Positions 28,793 through 38,500 of a stretch of DNA of 64,000 bases are shown here, piece after piece. Location: the NCBI RefSeq assembly GCF_000686705.1, contig NZ_JMLJ01000003.1:248001-312000 (forward strand), given 5' to 3'. The translations under genes were made by a program, and so were the position numbers. Each line of letters begins with the position of its first letter. Position 1 is the first letter of the stretch. The notes beneath the pieces were generated by a model. That model had not been told where the DNA came from and did no database searches. It saw only the letters and a list, made by a program, of their open reading frames with translations. The DNA comes from Clostridium hydrogeniformans DSM 21757 (GTDB lineage Bacteria > Bacillota > Clostridia > Clostridiales > Clostridiaceae).

Positions 28793-28891
28793 TACAAAAT
28801 AATTATCATAAAAAACTATTTACAGAAAAACTTTCATATAATCTTCTTTAATGTTCTTAATATATCACTTTTAATATAAATTCTCTTTATA

Positions 28892-29938
28892 TTAATTATT
28901 ATTTTTGGATTTATTACTATTCTCTTTACCATTCTCTGATTTATTGTTATTTTCTATTTTATTAGACTTATCTTTATTGGAATTATTAGATTTATTATCA
29001 TTTGATTCTTTAATATTCTCTTTTGCTTTTTCTCCATTATTTGTTTTTTCTTTATTATTATTTGAATTTGAATTATTGTTTTTGTTTGTGGAGCTCTCGT
29101 TATTATTTTTATTTACAGAGTTCCCATTATTATTTTTATTTTCTTGATTACTACTTCCTTTGCCATTAGAATTTGTAGTTTGTTTTTCCTTTTCCTTAGT
29201 TTCTGTTTTACTATTTTCTGTTTTATTTTCTTCTTTTTCTTTAACCCTTTGCTCCTTTATTGCTTTCATAATATCCTTAACTGAAGAGTTTGCATATTCA
29301 TCTAAAGTTGCTTCTGGTTGCACTTTTTGAAGCTTCTGAATTAAATTTACTTTTCCAGGGGATATTCCTAATCTTTCAGCTTCTTCAAATCTTTCTTTAT
29401 TAACATTTTCTTTTATTACCTCAGTATTTTTTATTTCTTCTTCCTTTAAACCTTCTTCTGCACCTATTTCTGCTTCATCTAATAGCTCATCACTTGTTGA
29501 AGTAATCATAACTGCATTTTTATCATCATTAACTATGTAACCATTGTCCACTGAAGATTCTACTAATAATTTTATAGCTTCATGAACATTCTTATTCTTT
29601 ATTTTTAATTCTTTGCTTATAATCTCTCCATCAGAATTTAACGCTTCTACTTTTATTACTTTGTTATATCTATTAGTTGTTAGTTTTACACTAGGATTTA
29701 TATCAAGTGTTAAATAATCTTTTGGAGCTGCATAAGAATATCCAAAACCACCTATTCCAAATAATAAAACAAGTGATACTGCGAATGCTATACCTTTTTT
29801 CATAATTAATCCCTCATTTCTTTCATATTCATCACCAATTTTTAGATTCATTTTATTTTTAACCTTTTTAAATCTACCTTTATTATCAATAACAATCATA
29901 TGGTTGTCATTTACTTCTACAACTAAGGCTCTTTTCAT
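28892..29938 (-). CDS. rsgI: Anti-sigma-I factor RsgI
   Basis: The 348-residue protein has the RsgI N-terminal anti-sigma domain (residues 1-50, MKRALVVEVNDNHMIVIDNK), one membrane helix at about 48-68, and an outer domain that starts DYLTLDINPSVKLTTNRYNK, the standard RsgI extracellular core. From about 235 on the chain is a low-complexity tail of Asn, Lys, Ser and Glu. In Clostridium and Bacillus this membrane protein holds SigI until an outside signal releases it. No carbohydrate-binding module is fused, unlike in cellulolytic species. It follows sigI by 1 nt. Confidence 0.92.
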   Translation of the reverse strand: MKRALVVEVNDNHMIVIDNKGRFKKVKNKMNLKIGDEYERNEGLIMKKGIAFAVSLVLLFGIGGFGYSYAAPKDYLTLDINPSVKLTTNRYNKVIKVEALNSDGEIISKELKIKNKNVHEAIKLLVESSVDNGYIVNDDKNAVMITSTSDELLDEAEIGAEEGLKEEEIKNTEVIKENVNKERFEEAERLGISPGKVNLIQKLQKVQPEATLDEYANSSVKDIMKAIKEQRVKEKEENKTENSKTETKEKEKQTTNSNGKGSSNQENKNNNGNSVNKNNNESSTNKNNNSNSNNNKEKTNNGEKAKENIKESNDNKSNNSNKDKSNKIENNNKSENGKENSNKSKNNN

Positions 29939-29939
29939 A

Positions 29940-30632
29940 TCAAACCTCCAAATTTATATATTCTCTTATATATTGGTAATCACCTAAGAGTATTATCAGC
30001 ACTGATATTATATACTTTCGTGATCTCTCTATTGTTTTCCGGGGTATATTAGTATTTTCCTCAATTTTTGCTATTGGAATCTTATTATTTAAAGATATTT
30101 CCTCAATAATATCCCCATTTTTTATTATGTAATTAATTATTTCATTATATCGTTTTCTGGTGGACTTCCATTTAGGAGAAGCCTTTATTAACTCCTTAAA
30201 AGTTATGTTATATTTGGACAATTCACCAATTAAGTTTTCTATTTCAATTTTTCTTAAATATGAAATATCCTGATTTTCATAATTTTCTATGGCTTTATTT
30301 AAGAAAAACTTGTCCTTATTATCTTCATCTTCTTCTATAAACTTCTCATTTAATAGTGATTTATTTTTTCTATAATGATCTATTAATCTAAATTTTATAA
30401 CTCTCTGAGCATAGGAAAAGAAACTTCCTTTGCTTATGTCATAGCCTTTTATAGACTCATAAAAAGCCATAAGAGCTATACTATATTCATCATCATTTTT
30501 TATATCTATATATCTATTTAGTGATTTATTACAATAAGCTATAATAAATTGTTTATAATCATTAATGAAAACATTTATCTGCTCATTATCATTTTTAATT
30601 ACCATAACCTGTTCATTGATATTCTCTAACAT
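29940..30632 (-). CDS. sigI: RNA polymerase sigma factor SigI
   Basis: The 230-residue protein contains a sigma region 2 (DDEYSIALMAFYESIKGYD, then GSFFSYAQRVIKFRLIDHYR) and the SigI-type C-terminal domain with a helix-turn-helix (IPRKTIERSRKYIISVLIIL). SigI responds to heat or cell-envelope and polysaccharide signals. It is directly followed by its anti-sigma gene. A candidate SigI-type promoter lies just upstream, which would make it self-regulated. Confidence 0.92.
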   Translation of the reverse strand: MLENINEQVMVIKNDNEQINVFINDYKQFIIAYCNKSLNRYIDIKNDDEYSIALMAFYESIKGYDISKGSFFSYAQRVIKFRLIDHYRKNKSLLNEKFIEEDEDNKDKFFLNKAIENYENQDISYLRKIEIENLIGELSKYNITFKELIKASPKWKSTRKRYNEIINYIIKNGDIIEEISLNNKIPIAKIEENTNIPRKTIERSRKYIISVLIILLGDYQYIREYINLEV

Positions 30633-30654
30633 AACTCACCTCTTCATAATATAA

Positions 30655-30683
30655 TTCGTATCCATAAATATCATTTTTGAGGT
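30655..30683 (-). promoter_or_regulatory. Candidate SigI-dependent promoter of sigI
   Basis: On the minus strand ACCTCAAAA is followed after 16 nt by CGAATT. SigI promoters known from Bacillus and Clostridium have an ACCCC-A-rich -35 and a CGAA -10 element. One C is replaced by T. The position, 25-50 bp before the start codon, is right. Confidence 0.4.
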
Positions 30684-30768
30684 ACTTAGAAAATTTTTCA
30701 TATTAAAGCTTGAAAGGAAAAGTTCAACTTATTCTTTTGCTTATACTAAAAAATAATCTAAACAACAA

Positions 30769-30816
30769 AATAAACTCATTGATAATACAATTGAAGAATT
30801 ATCAATGAGTTTATTT
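30769..30816 (-). terminator. Terminator after the HAD phosphatase gene
   Basis: AATAAACTCATTGATAAT pairs with ATTATCAATGAGTTTATT around a loop of about 10 nt, with T residues following on the plus side and AT-rich flanks. Confidence 0.75.
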
Positions 30817-30832
30817 TCACTTATTTATGCTA

Positions 30833-31729
30833 TTAACAACTTTCTTTAACCTTAATCATTTTATACATTTCATCATTAATCACATTATAGATAGCCTTAG
30901 CAACTCCTAATTTATCATTGCTATCTGTTATGTACTTAGCTATAGCCTTGACTTCTGGTATAGCATTCTTCATTGCAACAGTTTCCTCAAATATTTCAAA
31001 CATTGAGTAGTCATTAAAACTGTCTCCAAGAATCATAACATCTTCTGTTGCTATTGACATATTCTTAGCTACTTTTTCTAAAATAATTCCTTTTTGAGCA
31101 TTTATATCAGTTATTTCTATATTATCTCTAAATGATGATGAGATTGCTAATCCTTCAATTTCCCCAATAACCTTTTTCATTTTATCTATAAATTCTATAT
31201 CTTTATGAAAAGCTACAAACTTTCTCACTTCTACTCCACTTTCAAAGAATTTATCTATATCTTCAATATACTGCAAGTCTGTAAAAAATGCTTGATCCTT
31301 AGCTACTTTTCTTGCCTCATCCTCTGTTAAGGATGGATTGAATGTCATAATTCTAAATATAACTTCTTGAAATGCCTCTTCTCTTGTAGATATAGTAAAG
31401 ACTCCTCTATCTGTAAATATACGAGCTGAAAGTTTGTTTTTATCTAATATTTCTAATATCTTTTTTGCATTTTCTTTCTTTATATTTACAACCTCTAAGA
31501 TATTTCCATCCTCATCTCTATATTCTGCTCCATTTGAAAGAACACACTGAGCCTTTATATTATGCTTCTCTAATATTCCCTTAACACTATCATATTCTCT
31601 GCCTGTAGATATTGCAAATATTATACCAGCCTCTTCTGCCTTTCTAATTGCATCAACAGTTTCCTTATCTATGTCATGATCATTATTTAATAAAGTTCCA
31701 TCCATATCTGATGCTATAAGTTTTATCAT
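30833..31729 (-). CDS. Cof-type HAD phosphatase
   Basis: The 298-residue protein opens with ASDMDGTLLNNDHDI, the HAD motif I with both aspartates, and shows SNGA, KG(I) and GDSFNDYSMF as the other HAD motifs. The large cap insert is that of the IIB (Cof/YbiV) group, which dephosphorylates sugar phosphates or flavin phosphates. The gene stands alone with its own terminator, so the natural substrate cannot be judged from neighbours. Confidence 0.9.
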   Translation of the reverse strand: MIKLIASDMDGTLLNNDHDIDKETVDAIRKAEEAGIIFAISTGREYDSVKGILEKHNIKAQCVLSNGAEYRDEDGNILEVVNIKKENAKKILEILDKNKLSARIFTDRGVFTISTREEAFQEVIFRIMTFNPSLTEDEARKVAKDQAFFTDLQYIEDIDKFFESGVEVRKFVAFHKDIEFIDKMKKVIGEIEGLAISSSFRDNIEITDINAQKGIILEKVAKNMSIATEDVMILGDSFNDYSMFEIFEETVAMKNAIPEVKAIAKYITDSNDKLGVAKAIYNVINDEMYKMIKVKESC

Positions 31730-31866
31730 TAGAAATCCTCCGTTAAAAATCTATTTTGTCGTTTATTATATAATATCATATATCTATGGATATTATATAA
31801 AATCTCTAAGGAATATATCTAAACTTTCTTAATCCACTGGAAATGTATATCTTAATTATAAATATA

Positions 31867-31900
31867 AAATAAAAACACGACTACTGCCGTGTTTTTATTT
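31867..31900 (-). terminator. Terminator after nfnB
   Basis: AAATAAAAACACG and CGTGTTTTTATTT form a perfect 13-bp stem around an 8-nt loop. It closes the bdh-nfnA-nfnB transcript. Confidence 0.88.
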
Positions 31901-31929
31901 TATGAGGTTTTGTATATGTTAACTTTCTC

Positions 31930-33330
31930 TTATAACAAATTTGATTGTAAATATTTATCCATGGATACTGCTGCTTTTTTACCTGCTCCCATAGCTAGAA
32001 TTACTGTTGCTGCTCCTGTAACTGCATCTCCTCCTGCATAAACTCCTTCTTTGGTTGTACTACCTGTTTCTTCTTCTGCTACAATACATCTTCTCTTATT
32101 AACTTCCAAGCCTTTAGTTGTTGAAGAAATTAATGGATTTGGAGATGTTCCAAGGGACATTATTACAGTATCTACATCCATAACAAATTCTGATCCCGGA
32201 ACTTCAACTGGACTTCTTCTTCCAGATTCATCCGGTTCTCCAAGTTCCATTCTTATACACTCCATTCCTTTAACCCATCCCTTTTCATCTACTAAGATTT
32301 TTTTAGGATTAGTTAATACATCAAATTTTACCCCTTCTTCCTTAGCATGATGTACTTCTTCAATTCTGGCTGGAATTTCAGATTCTCCTCTTCTATAAAC
32401 AATGTGACTTTCAGCACCTAGTCTTAAGGCAGTCCTTGCTGCATCCATGGCCACATTTCCTCCACCAACTACAGCTACCTTTCTGCCAACTCTAACAGGA
32501 GTATTATATCCTTCTACTGCAGCCTTCATTAAATTAACCCTTGTTAAGAATTCATTTGCAGATAATACTCCATTTGCATTCTCTCCCTCAATTCCCATAA
32601 ACCTTGGAAGGCCTGCTCCTGATCCTATAAATACAGCTTTAAATCCTTCTTCTTCAAACAATTCATCTACTGTTATAGTTCTTCCTATAATAACATTAGT
32701 TTCAATCTTAACACCAAGCTTTTTAATGTTTTCTACTTCGCTCTTAACAACTTTTTCTTTTGGAAGTCTGAATTCTGGAATTCCATATTCTAAAACTCCC
32801 CCTGCTTTATGAAGTGCTTCAAAGATAGTAACATCATATCCCTTTTTAGCTAAGTCCCCAGCACAAGTTAATCCTGCTGGTCCTGAACCTATTACAGCAA
32901 CTTTAATACCATTTTTAGGTGCAGTTTCACTTAAATCAACATTATTTGTAGATGCCCAATCTGCTGTAAATCTCTCTAACTTACCAATAGATACAGATTC
33001 ACCTTTTATTCCTAGAACACATTTTCCTTCACATTGCTTTTCTTGAGGACAAACTCTCCCACACACTGCTGGAAGTGAACTATATTTTGAAATTTCCTTT
33101 GCAGCATCTTCAAAGTCTCCTTCCTTAACATGTGAAATAAATCCTGGAATATTTATTGATACAGGGCATCCTTCTACACATTTTGGATTTTTACAATTTA
33201 AGCATCTTCTAGCTTCTTTAACTGCTTCTTCTTCATTATATCCTAAACAAACCTCTTCAAAATTCGTTGCTCTAACCTTTGGATTCTGTTCTCTAACAGG
33301 TACTTTTATCATTCTATCCTTCATATCCAT
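31930..33330 (-). CDS. nfnB: NfnB, large subunit of electron-bifurcating transhydrogenase
   Basis: The 466-residue protein is of the glutamate synthase small-subunit type. It has N-terminal cysteines for two [4Fe-4S] clusters (CLNCKNPKCVEGCP, CGRVCPQEKQCEGKC), an FAD site (VIGSGPAGLTCAGDLAKKGY) and an NAD(P) site (VAVVGGGNVAMDAAR). No large glutamate synthase subunit is nearby; instead the gene is 2 nt downstream of nfnA. NfnAB couples NADH and reduced ferredoxin to NADPH formation in clostridia. Here it shares an operon with a butanediol-type dehydrogenase. Confidence 0.9.
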   Translation of the reverse strand: MDMKDRMIKVPVREQNPKVRATNFEEVCLGYNEEEAVKEARRCLNCKNPKCVEGCPVSINIPGFISHVKEGDFEDAAKEISKYSSLPAVCGRVCPQEKQCEGKCVLGIKGESVSIGKLERFTADWASTNNVDLSETAPKNGIKVAVIGSGPAGLTCAGDLAKKGYDVTIFEALHKAGGVLEYGIPEFRLPKEKVVKSEVENIKKLGVKIETNVIIGRTITVDELFEEEGFKAVFIGSGAGLPRFMGIEGENANGVLSANEFLTRVNLMKAAVEGYNTPVRVGRKVAVVGGGNVAMDAARTALRLGAESHIVYRRGESEIPARIEEVHHAKEEGVKFDVLTNPKKILVDEKGWVKGMECIRMELGEPDESGRRSPVEVPGSEFVMDVDTVIMSLGTSPNPLISSTTKGLEVNKRRCIVAEEETGSTTKEGVYAGGDAVTGAATVILAMGAGKKAAVSMDKYLQSNLL

Positions 33331-33332
33331 TT

Positions 33333-34220
33333 TTACTTATCACCTCTACAACCACAGCCCCCATGACTATGAGTACTACCTTCTTCTAATGCTAATTTTG
33401 CTTTGCCTTCATCAGTTTTATACATAGCTTGTCTTCTAATTGCCTCATCATAATTTATTAAATGCCCATCAAACTCTGGTCCATCAACACAAGCAAATTT
33501 AACTTCTCCTCCAACAGTTACTCTGCAAGCTCCACACATTCCTGTACCATCTACCATTAAGGGATTTAAGCTTACTGTAGTAGGTATCTCTAGTTTCTTT
33601 GTTAATTGTGCTGCAAATTTCATCATTATCATAGGTCCTATAATAATTGCATGGTCATATTCATTTCCTTTATCAACTAGACTTTGAAGACAATCTGTAA
33701 CCCTGCCATTAAATCCATAACTTCCATCATCCGTTGCTATATAAAGATTTCCAACTACCTCTTCCATTTCTTCTTCAAAAATTATTAAATCTTTACTTCT
33801 AGCTCCAACTATAACATCAACCTCTATTCCATTTTCATGAAACCATTTAACTTGGGGATAAACAGGTGCAGTCCCAACTCCACCTGCAATGAAAATTATC
33901 TTTTTCTTTTTTAATACTTCTAAATCTTCATGAATGAATTCGCTAGGTTGTCCTAATGGCCCTACAAAGTCTGCTACATAATCACCAACTTCATATTTTT
34001 CTAGCTGCTTTGTACTTTTTCCAACAGTTTGAAATACAATACTAACTGTTCCTTTTTCTTTATTATAATTTGCTATAGTTAATGGAACTCTTTCACCTTT
34101 TTCATCATTCTTAATGATAATAAATTGACCTGGTTTTGCTGATTTTGCTACTCTTTTAGCTTCTATGTCCATTAAAAATATGTTATTTGTAAGCTCTTTT
34201 TTACTAACTATTTTATACAT
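33333..34220 (-). CDS. nfnA: NfnA, small subunit of electron-bifurcating transhydrogenase
   Basis: The 295-residue flavoprotein belongs to the ferredoxin-NADP reductase family. The FAD-binding RVPLTIAN, the nucleotide-binding FIAGGVGTAPVYPQVK and the [2Fe-2S] cysteine set GMCGACRV with KFACVDGPEFD are visible. The C-terminal GGCGCRGDK is typical of clostridial forms. It binds NADH while NfnB handles NADPH and ferredoxin. The gene lies 20 nt after the butanediol dehydrogenase gene. Confidence 0.9.
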   Translation of the reverse strand: MYKIVSKKELTNNIFLMDIEAKRVAKSAKPGQFIIIKNDEKGERVPLTIANYNKEKGTVSIVFQTVGKSTKQLEKYEVGDYVADFVGPLGQPSEFIHEDLEVLKKKKIIFIAGGVGTAPVYPQVKWFHENGIEVDVIVGARSKDLIIFEEEMEEVVGNLYIATDDGSYGFNGRVTDCLQSLVDKGNEYDHAIIIGPMIMMKFAAQLTKKLEIPTTVSLNPLMVDGTGMCGACRVTVGGEVKFACVDGPEFDGHLINYDEAIRRQAMYKTDEGKAKLALEEGSTHSHGGCGCRGDK

Positions 34221-34240
34221 TTATGTTCCCCCTAAGCTGA

Positions 34241-35314
34241 TTATAAAAGACCTTTATCTGGTGTTACTAATATTTTAACGTGGTTTTTCTTTTCCGGACC
34301 TGTTAATGCTCCAAAACCTTCCTCTACTATATTATCTAAATATATTTTCTTTGTTATATATCCTTCTGCCTTTATTCTTCCATCATTAATTGCTCCTATA
34401 GTTGCTGGGAATTCATGTCTATAAGCTAATGTTCCAACAATCTTCTTTTCAGTAAATACTAAAGTATTTGGATTAAAGGATACTGTATTTTCCCATATAC
34501 TTGTTATAACCATAGTTCCTTCAAACTTTAAGCTATTTATACCTATATCAAAACCTATTTGAGCTCCTGTAGTTTCAAATGCTACATCAACCCCTACCCC
34601 ATTAGTAAGTTTTTTAACTTCTTCAACTATATCAACTTCATTAGGATCTAAGACAACATCAGCACCTGCTCTTTTAGCATATTCTTGTCTTATAGATTTT
34701 CTTTGTAATACTATTACTAATTTTGCCCCTGCTGACTTTAAACACTCTATAGTTGCCAAGCCTATTGGACCTGATCCTAATACTAAAGCAGTATCTCCTA
34801 TTTTAAAATTACCTATTCTAATTGAATGTAATGCTACTGCCATTGGTTCAACTAAAGCTGCTTTCTCATAAGACATGCCTTCTGGAATTTTATGTACAAA
34901 TTCTTCTGGAAAAACTGTATATTCAGCAAGTCCTCCACCACTTCCACAAAGTCCATGGAAACCTAGTGATGAACATAGGTTATACTTTCCTTCTAAACAT
35001 GCAGGACATTTACCACAAGAAACTATAGGTTCAACTATTACCCTATCACCTATTTCAAATTTAGTTACACCTTCACCAACTTCAACAACTTCTCCTGAAA
35101 ACTCATGACCTAAAACTACAGGTGCAGTGGTTCCACTTAAAGGATGAGGTTGTCCCACTGGAATAAATATAGGACCTCCTAAATATTCATGTAAATCTGA
35201 TCCACAGATACCACACCATTTTACTTTAATTTTTATATTTCCTTTTGTAACCTTTGGTTCGTTAATTTCCTCCACCCTAACATGATTTTTTCCATACCAT
35301 AGTGCTGCTTTCAT
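34241..35314 (-). CDS. (R,R)-butanediol-type zinc dehydrogenase
   Basis: The 357-residue medium-chain dehydrogenase has the catalytic zinc ligands in WCGICGSDLHEY and GHE, the structural zinc cysteines in CGKCPACLEGKYNLC and the coenzyme site VLGSGPIGLATIE. Its sequence start (MKAALWYGKNHVRVEEI) matches 2,3-butanediol/acetoin dehydrogenases. The reading is supported by the adjacent AcoR-type activator and a sigma-54 promoter 50 bp upstream. It would interconvert acetoin and butanediol using NAD(P)H, coupled in one operon with NfnAB. Confidence 0.85.
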   Translation of the reverse strand: MKAALWYGKNHVRVEEINEPKVTKGNIKIKVKWCGICGSDLHEYLGGPIFIPVGQPHPLSGTTAPVVLGHEFSGEVVEVGEGVTKFEIGDRVIVEPIVSCGKCPACLEGKYNLCSSLGFHGLCGSGGGLAEYTVFPEEFVHKIPEGMSYEKAALVEPMAVALHSIRIGNFKIGDTALVLGSGPIGLATIECLKSAGAKLVIVLQRKSIRQEYAKRAGADVVLDPNEVDIVEEVKKLTNGVGVDVAFETTGAQIGFDIGINSLKFEGTMVITSIWENTVSFNPNTLVFTEKKIVGTLAYRHEFPATIGAINDGRIKAEGYITKKIYLDNIVEEGFGALTGPEKKNHVKILVTPDKGLL

Positions 35315-35362
35315 AGTAAATTTCCCCCTTAAATCTTTTTGTTAATCTATTCACAATATTTA

Positions 35363-35381
35363 TAAGCAATATTCACGCCAA
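35363..35381 (-). promoter_or_regulatory. Sigma-54 promoter of the bdh-nfnAB operon
   Basis: The minus strand reads TTGGCGTGAATATTGCTTA. The -24 GG and -12 GC dinucleotides have the required spacing (TGGC, 7 nt, TTGC). Transcription would begin near 35354, about 40 bp before the dehydrogenase start. Confidence 0.8.
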
Positions 35382-35500
35382 AATATTTAGATAACCTTAA
35401 AAATTTGAAATCCTTAAGCCTAACACCTTATGTATATGTATATAATCTTAGGATAAAAGTTGAAAATAATTTTTATAAAAAGCTATGTATAAAAGATAAA

Positions 35501-35540
35501 TGTCTCAAAGTGATACATTTATTTGTATCACTTTGAGACA
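35501..35540 (-). promoter_or_regulatory. 17-bp perfect inverted repeat: terminator or activator site
   Basis: TGTCTCAAAGTGATACA and TGTATCACTTTGAGACA flank a 6-nt spacer. It lies just after the activator gene, where it could terminate (TTTATCTTTT follows). It also lies about 150-190 bp upstream of the sigma-54 start, the usual place for an enhancer-binding site. The near copy TTTGAAACACTTA occurs at the end of the activator gene. Confidence 0.65.
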
Positions 35541-35556
35541 CTTAGGATTTATATTC

Positions 35557-37524
35557 TCATTTTGAAACACTTATATTATATTTTTTAACTTTTCTATACA
35601 AGGTAGCTCTACCTATGTTTAATAGTTTTGATGCCTTTTGAATATTACCATTACATTTTTCTAAAGCATCTTCTATTGTATTTTTCTCTAATAAGTCTAA
35701 TGGAATTATTGTAGGATCTTTTTCTTTATGATTTTTTTCGCATATATTTTCACAAAGTATTTCATTATCTAAATGATTTATATCCTCTAAATTACTTATA
35801 TTGTTTAGGCTTATAAGTTCATCATCACTTAAATAATAATCTCTTTCAACTACATTTCTAAGTTCTCTTATGTTTCCAGGCCAATTATATTTTTTTAACT
35901 CATTTATATAAGAACTATGGATTTTTCCTATTTTATTTCTATTTTTAATATTTAATCTATCTACAAAATATTTTACTAATATATCTATATCATCAATTCT
36001 CTCTCTTAAAGGAATGGTTTTTATATTTATTACACTTAATCTGTAATATAAATCCTCTCTAAAGTTTTGTTTAGTTATTTCATTTTTTAAAATTCTATTA
36101 GTTGCCCCAATGACCCTAACATCTAATTGCTTTTCACATACTCCTCCAACTCTTATGGTTTTTCCATTATCTAAAACCCTAAGAAGCTTACTTTGAATAT
36201 CTAATGGTAGTTCTCCTATTTCATCTAAAAATATTGTCCCTCCATCTGCTAATTCAAATTTTCCTGGATGTCCTTCTTTTGAAGCACCTGTAAAAGCACC
36301 TTTTTCATACCCAAATAATTCACTTTCTACTAATTCCCTTGGAATAGATGCACAGTTTACAGCAATAAAAGGTCCATTGTGACGTTCACTATAATTATGT
36401 ATTGATTGTGAAATTAACTCTTTACCTGTTCCACTCTCTCCCTGAATTAATATATTACAGTCACTTATTGCAGCTTTTTTAGAAAGTTTAATAAGCCTCT
36501 CCATTTCTTTATTTGTTGTGATAATATCATGAAATTTATAATTTGCTTTGTAACCTACAAATTTATTTACTAGCTTATGAACCTTTTTAACCTCAGTAAG
36601 AGTTATTACCATACCACTGTTTTTATCACTTATATTTAAAGGCACTACATTTATAACACACTTAATTGTTTTATTTTTAACATAGAAGTCCCACTCAATA
36701 TTACTTAAAGATTTATTTTCCTCTTTTAACATGTTGCAGAAGTTATAGCCATTTAAAAATTCATAAACATCCATGGTCATGGCGTCCTCTAAGGAAATAT
36801 TTAATATATATAATGCTTTTCCATTTATCCTCTTAATCTTCATATCTTCATTAATAACAATCATGCCTTCAGATATAGAGTCAAAGGTTATATTTAATAG
36901 TTTATATGAAATTGTTAACGCCATTTGTTTTTGAATGGATTGAGCTGCTGCTGTTACTATCCCCATTGTATGAGAATGAGCATTACTTGAATTTCCAGAC
37001 ATGTTTATACAGCCTATTAGATTTTCCTCTTCATCATATATAGGTGCTGCAGAGCAAGTCCATGAATGCTGATTTATTCCATAATGTTCTGCCCCTATAG
37101 TTTGAACTGGTTTATTAAGATATAATGCTGTTCCTATGGCATTAGTTCCAACTATATTTTCAGTCCATAGTTCTCCTTTTAAGAAATTTAACTCATTAAC
37201 TCTTTTCATTATATCCTTATCCCCTATTACTTCTAATAAATATCCATCCTTATCAGATAGAAATAAGGCAAAGCCTGAACCTATAACTGTACTATATATA
37301 CTTTCCATAATCGGTGTAGCTACTGAAATAAGGTCACTATTACTTTTTATTAATTCATCTATATTAGGATGTTTAACCCTTCCTTTTCCATTATAGGGAT
37401 CAACACCATATGCCCTACATCTTAACCATGAATCTCTAATTTCCCCTCTAACCTCTGGATTAACTTTTCCTGTAGAAATAAATTCTTCCCATGCTTCAGT
37501 GATAAATTTTATGTAATCTCCCAT
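35557..37524 (-). CDS. AcoR-type sigma-54-dependent activator
   Basis: The 655-residue protein starts with a GAF-type domain (about 60-190), has a PAS domain (about 205-310), a AAA+ domain with Walker A GESGTGKE and the sigma-54 contact loop GAFTGA (about 330-560), and a Fis-type helix-turn-helix at the end (IQKASKLLNIGRATLYRK). This layout is that of AcoR and DhaR, activators of acetoin or diol catabolism. The target is most likely the divergent-free neighbour operon bdh-nfnAB with its sigma-54 promoter. It has no sigma-54 promoter of its own in view. Confidence 0.92.
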   Translation of the reverse strand: MGDYIKFITEAWEEFISTGKVNPEVRGEIRDSWLRCRAYGVDPYNGKGRVKHPNIDELIKSNSDLISVATPIMESIYSTVIGSGFALFLSDKDGYLLEVIGDKDIMKRVNELNFLKGELWTENIVGTNAIGTALYLNKPVQTIGAEHYGINQHSWTCSAAPIYDEEENLIGCINMSGNSSNAHSHTMGIVTAAAQSIQKQMALTISYKLLNITFDSISEGMIVINEDMKIKRINGKALYILNISLEDAMTMDVYEFLNGYNFCNMLKEENKSLSNIEWDFYVKNKTIKCVINVVPLNISDKNSGMVITLTEVKKVHKLVNKFVGYKANYKFHDIITTNKEMERLIKLSKKAAISDCNILIQGESGTGKELISQSIHNYSERHNGPFIAVNCASIPRELVESELFGYEKGAFTGASKEGHPGKFELADGGTIFLDEIGELPLDIQSKLLRVLDNGKTIRVGGVCEKQLDVRVIGATNRILKNEITKQNFREDLYYRLSVINIKTIPLRERIDDIDILVKYFVDRLNIKNRNKIGKIHSSYINELKKYNWPGNIRELRNVVERDYYLSDDELISLNNISNLEDINHLDNEILCENICEKNHKEKDPTIIPLDLLEKNTIEDALEKCNGNIQKASKLLNIGRATLYRKVKKYNISVSK

Positions 37525-38500
37525 ATCTTCTCCCTATTACCTATAATTTAATATAGAGTTTTTACACTATTTTTTAATTATATAAATATCAAAGCATCAC
37601 TATTTCTTATAAAGAAATTCTCTATGCTTTCATGTTATTATTTAATTAGTACAAAAAATTTTAATTGTTCTTAATTTAATAATAACTTCTTTGTTAATAT
37701 ATAATCAATATTAAATTGGAGTTTTTGGAATATATGACATTATAATAAGAAAAGAGAGTTTTATAACTTACTTAATCTGTAAGGAAGTTCAAATCTGTTT
37801 ATTATGTTTTCCAAACATGTTGAAAAAATTATATAAGAAACATACACTTTTTAATAAGATAAAGGTGATTTATAACGAAAAACTAGAGCTTTGTACTACT
37901 AATAATAATGAGATAACAACCTTTACCATTTTTTAGATAAGCATAAGTAATATATATTAAAAATCTAAGGTATGTTAATATGCCTTAAAAAAATTCTGAT
38001 AAAATATAGTACTTTTAGATACTAAACATGCAAAACTTATGACAACCTATTACCCTTATAAAATATTTATCAGTATCACCTATAACTGATGATATGAAAG
38101 ATATAGATAATTTATTTATCAGTGGTGAAAAAGTTTAAGTTTTTTGTAGATTATACTTAGTCAATAGTTACAGAAACCAATGCTGTACGATATACACTCT
38201 AAGCATGATTATATTAATTCTACCTAGGAGCATTGCTATAGATGATATTATATCCTATGCAAATTATAAAGTTTCTATTTCTAAAGAAAGAATGGAATGA
38301 ATTTCGTTGGAACCTCTATACTACTATCCTTGAATATTATCTTATTTTGATTACAAATCTAAATAATCCACTACATTACTGTTGTGGATTTCATTGTTGA
38401 TACAAAACATTGACTTAAAAATTCATCAAGTAAACAGAATTAAATTATCATCTGTATATTTCCAACATCGAATTATCATATAGTCTATTTACCATATCTA
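37525..38500. other. Noncoding or decayed stretch
   Basis: I find no credible gene. The first 150 bp is the activator promoter area. At 38364-38390 AATCCAC-ACA and TGT-GTGGATT form a terminator-like hairpin. A plus-strand fragment near 38220-38310 (AIDDIISYANYKVSISKERM) is open but has no start and no match I know. The stretch joins the housekeeping genes to the defence island and looks eroded. Confidence 0.45.

Larger units (their letters stand above)
27986..28891. other. Gene-poor stretch with five stacked minus-strand terminators
   Basis: No intact gene is present. Short minus-strand tails precede the hairpins: at 28203-28337 a frame ends DTLHSNGQEYIIEDID...SIVQ, and at about 28470-28520 another ends LIWYVVNGINKTWKNK. 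I do not recognise either. They look like the 3' ends of lost genes, each kept with its terminator. Confidence 0.5.
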
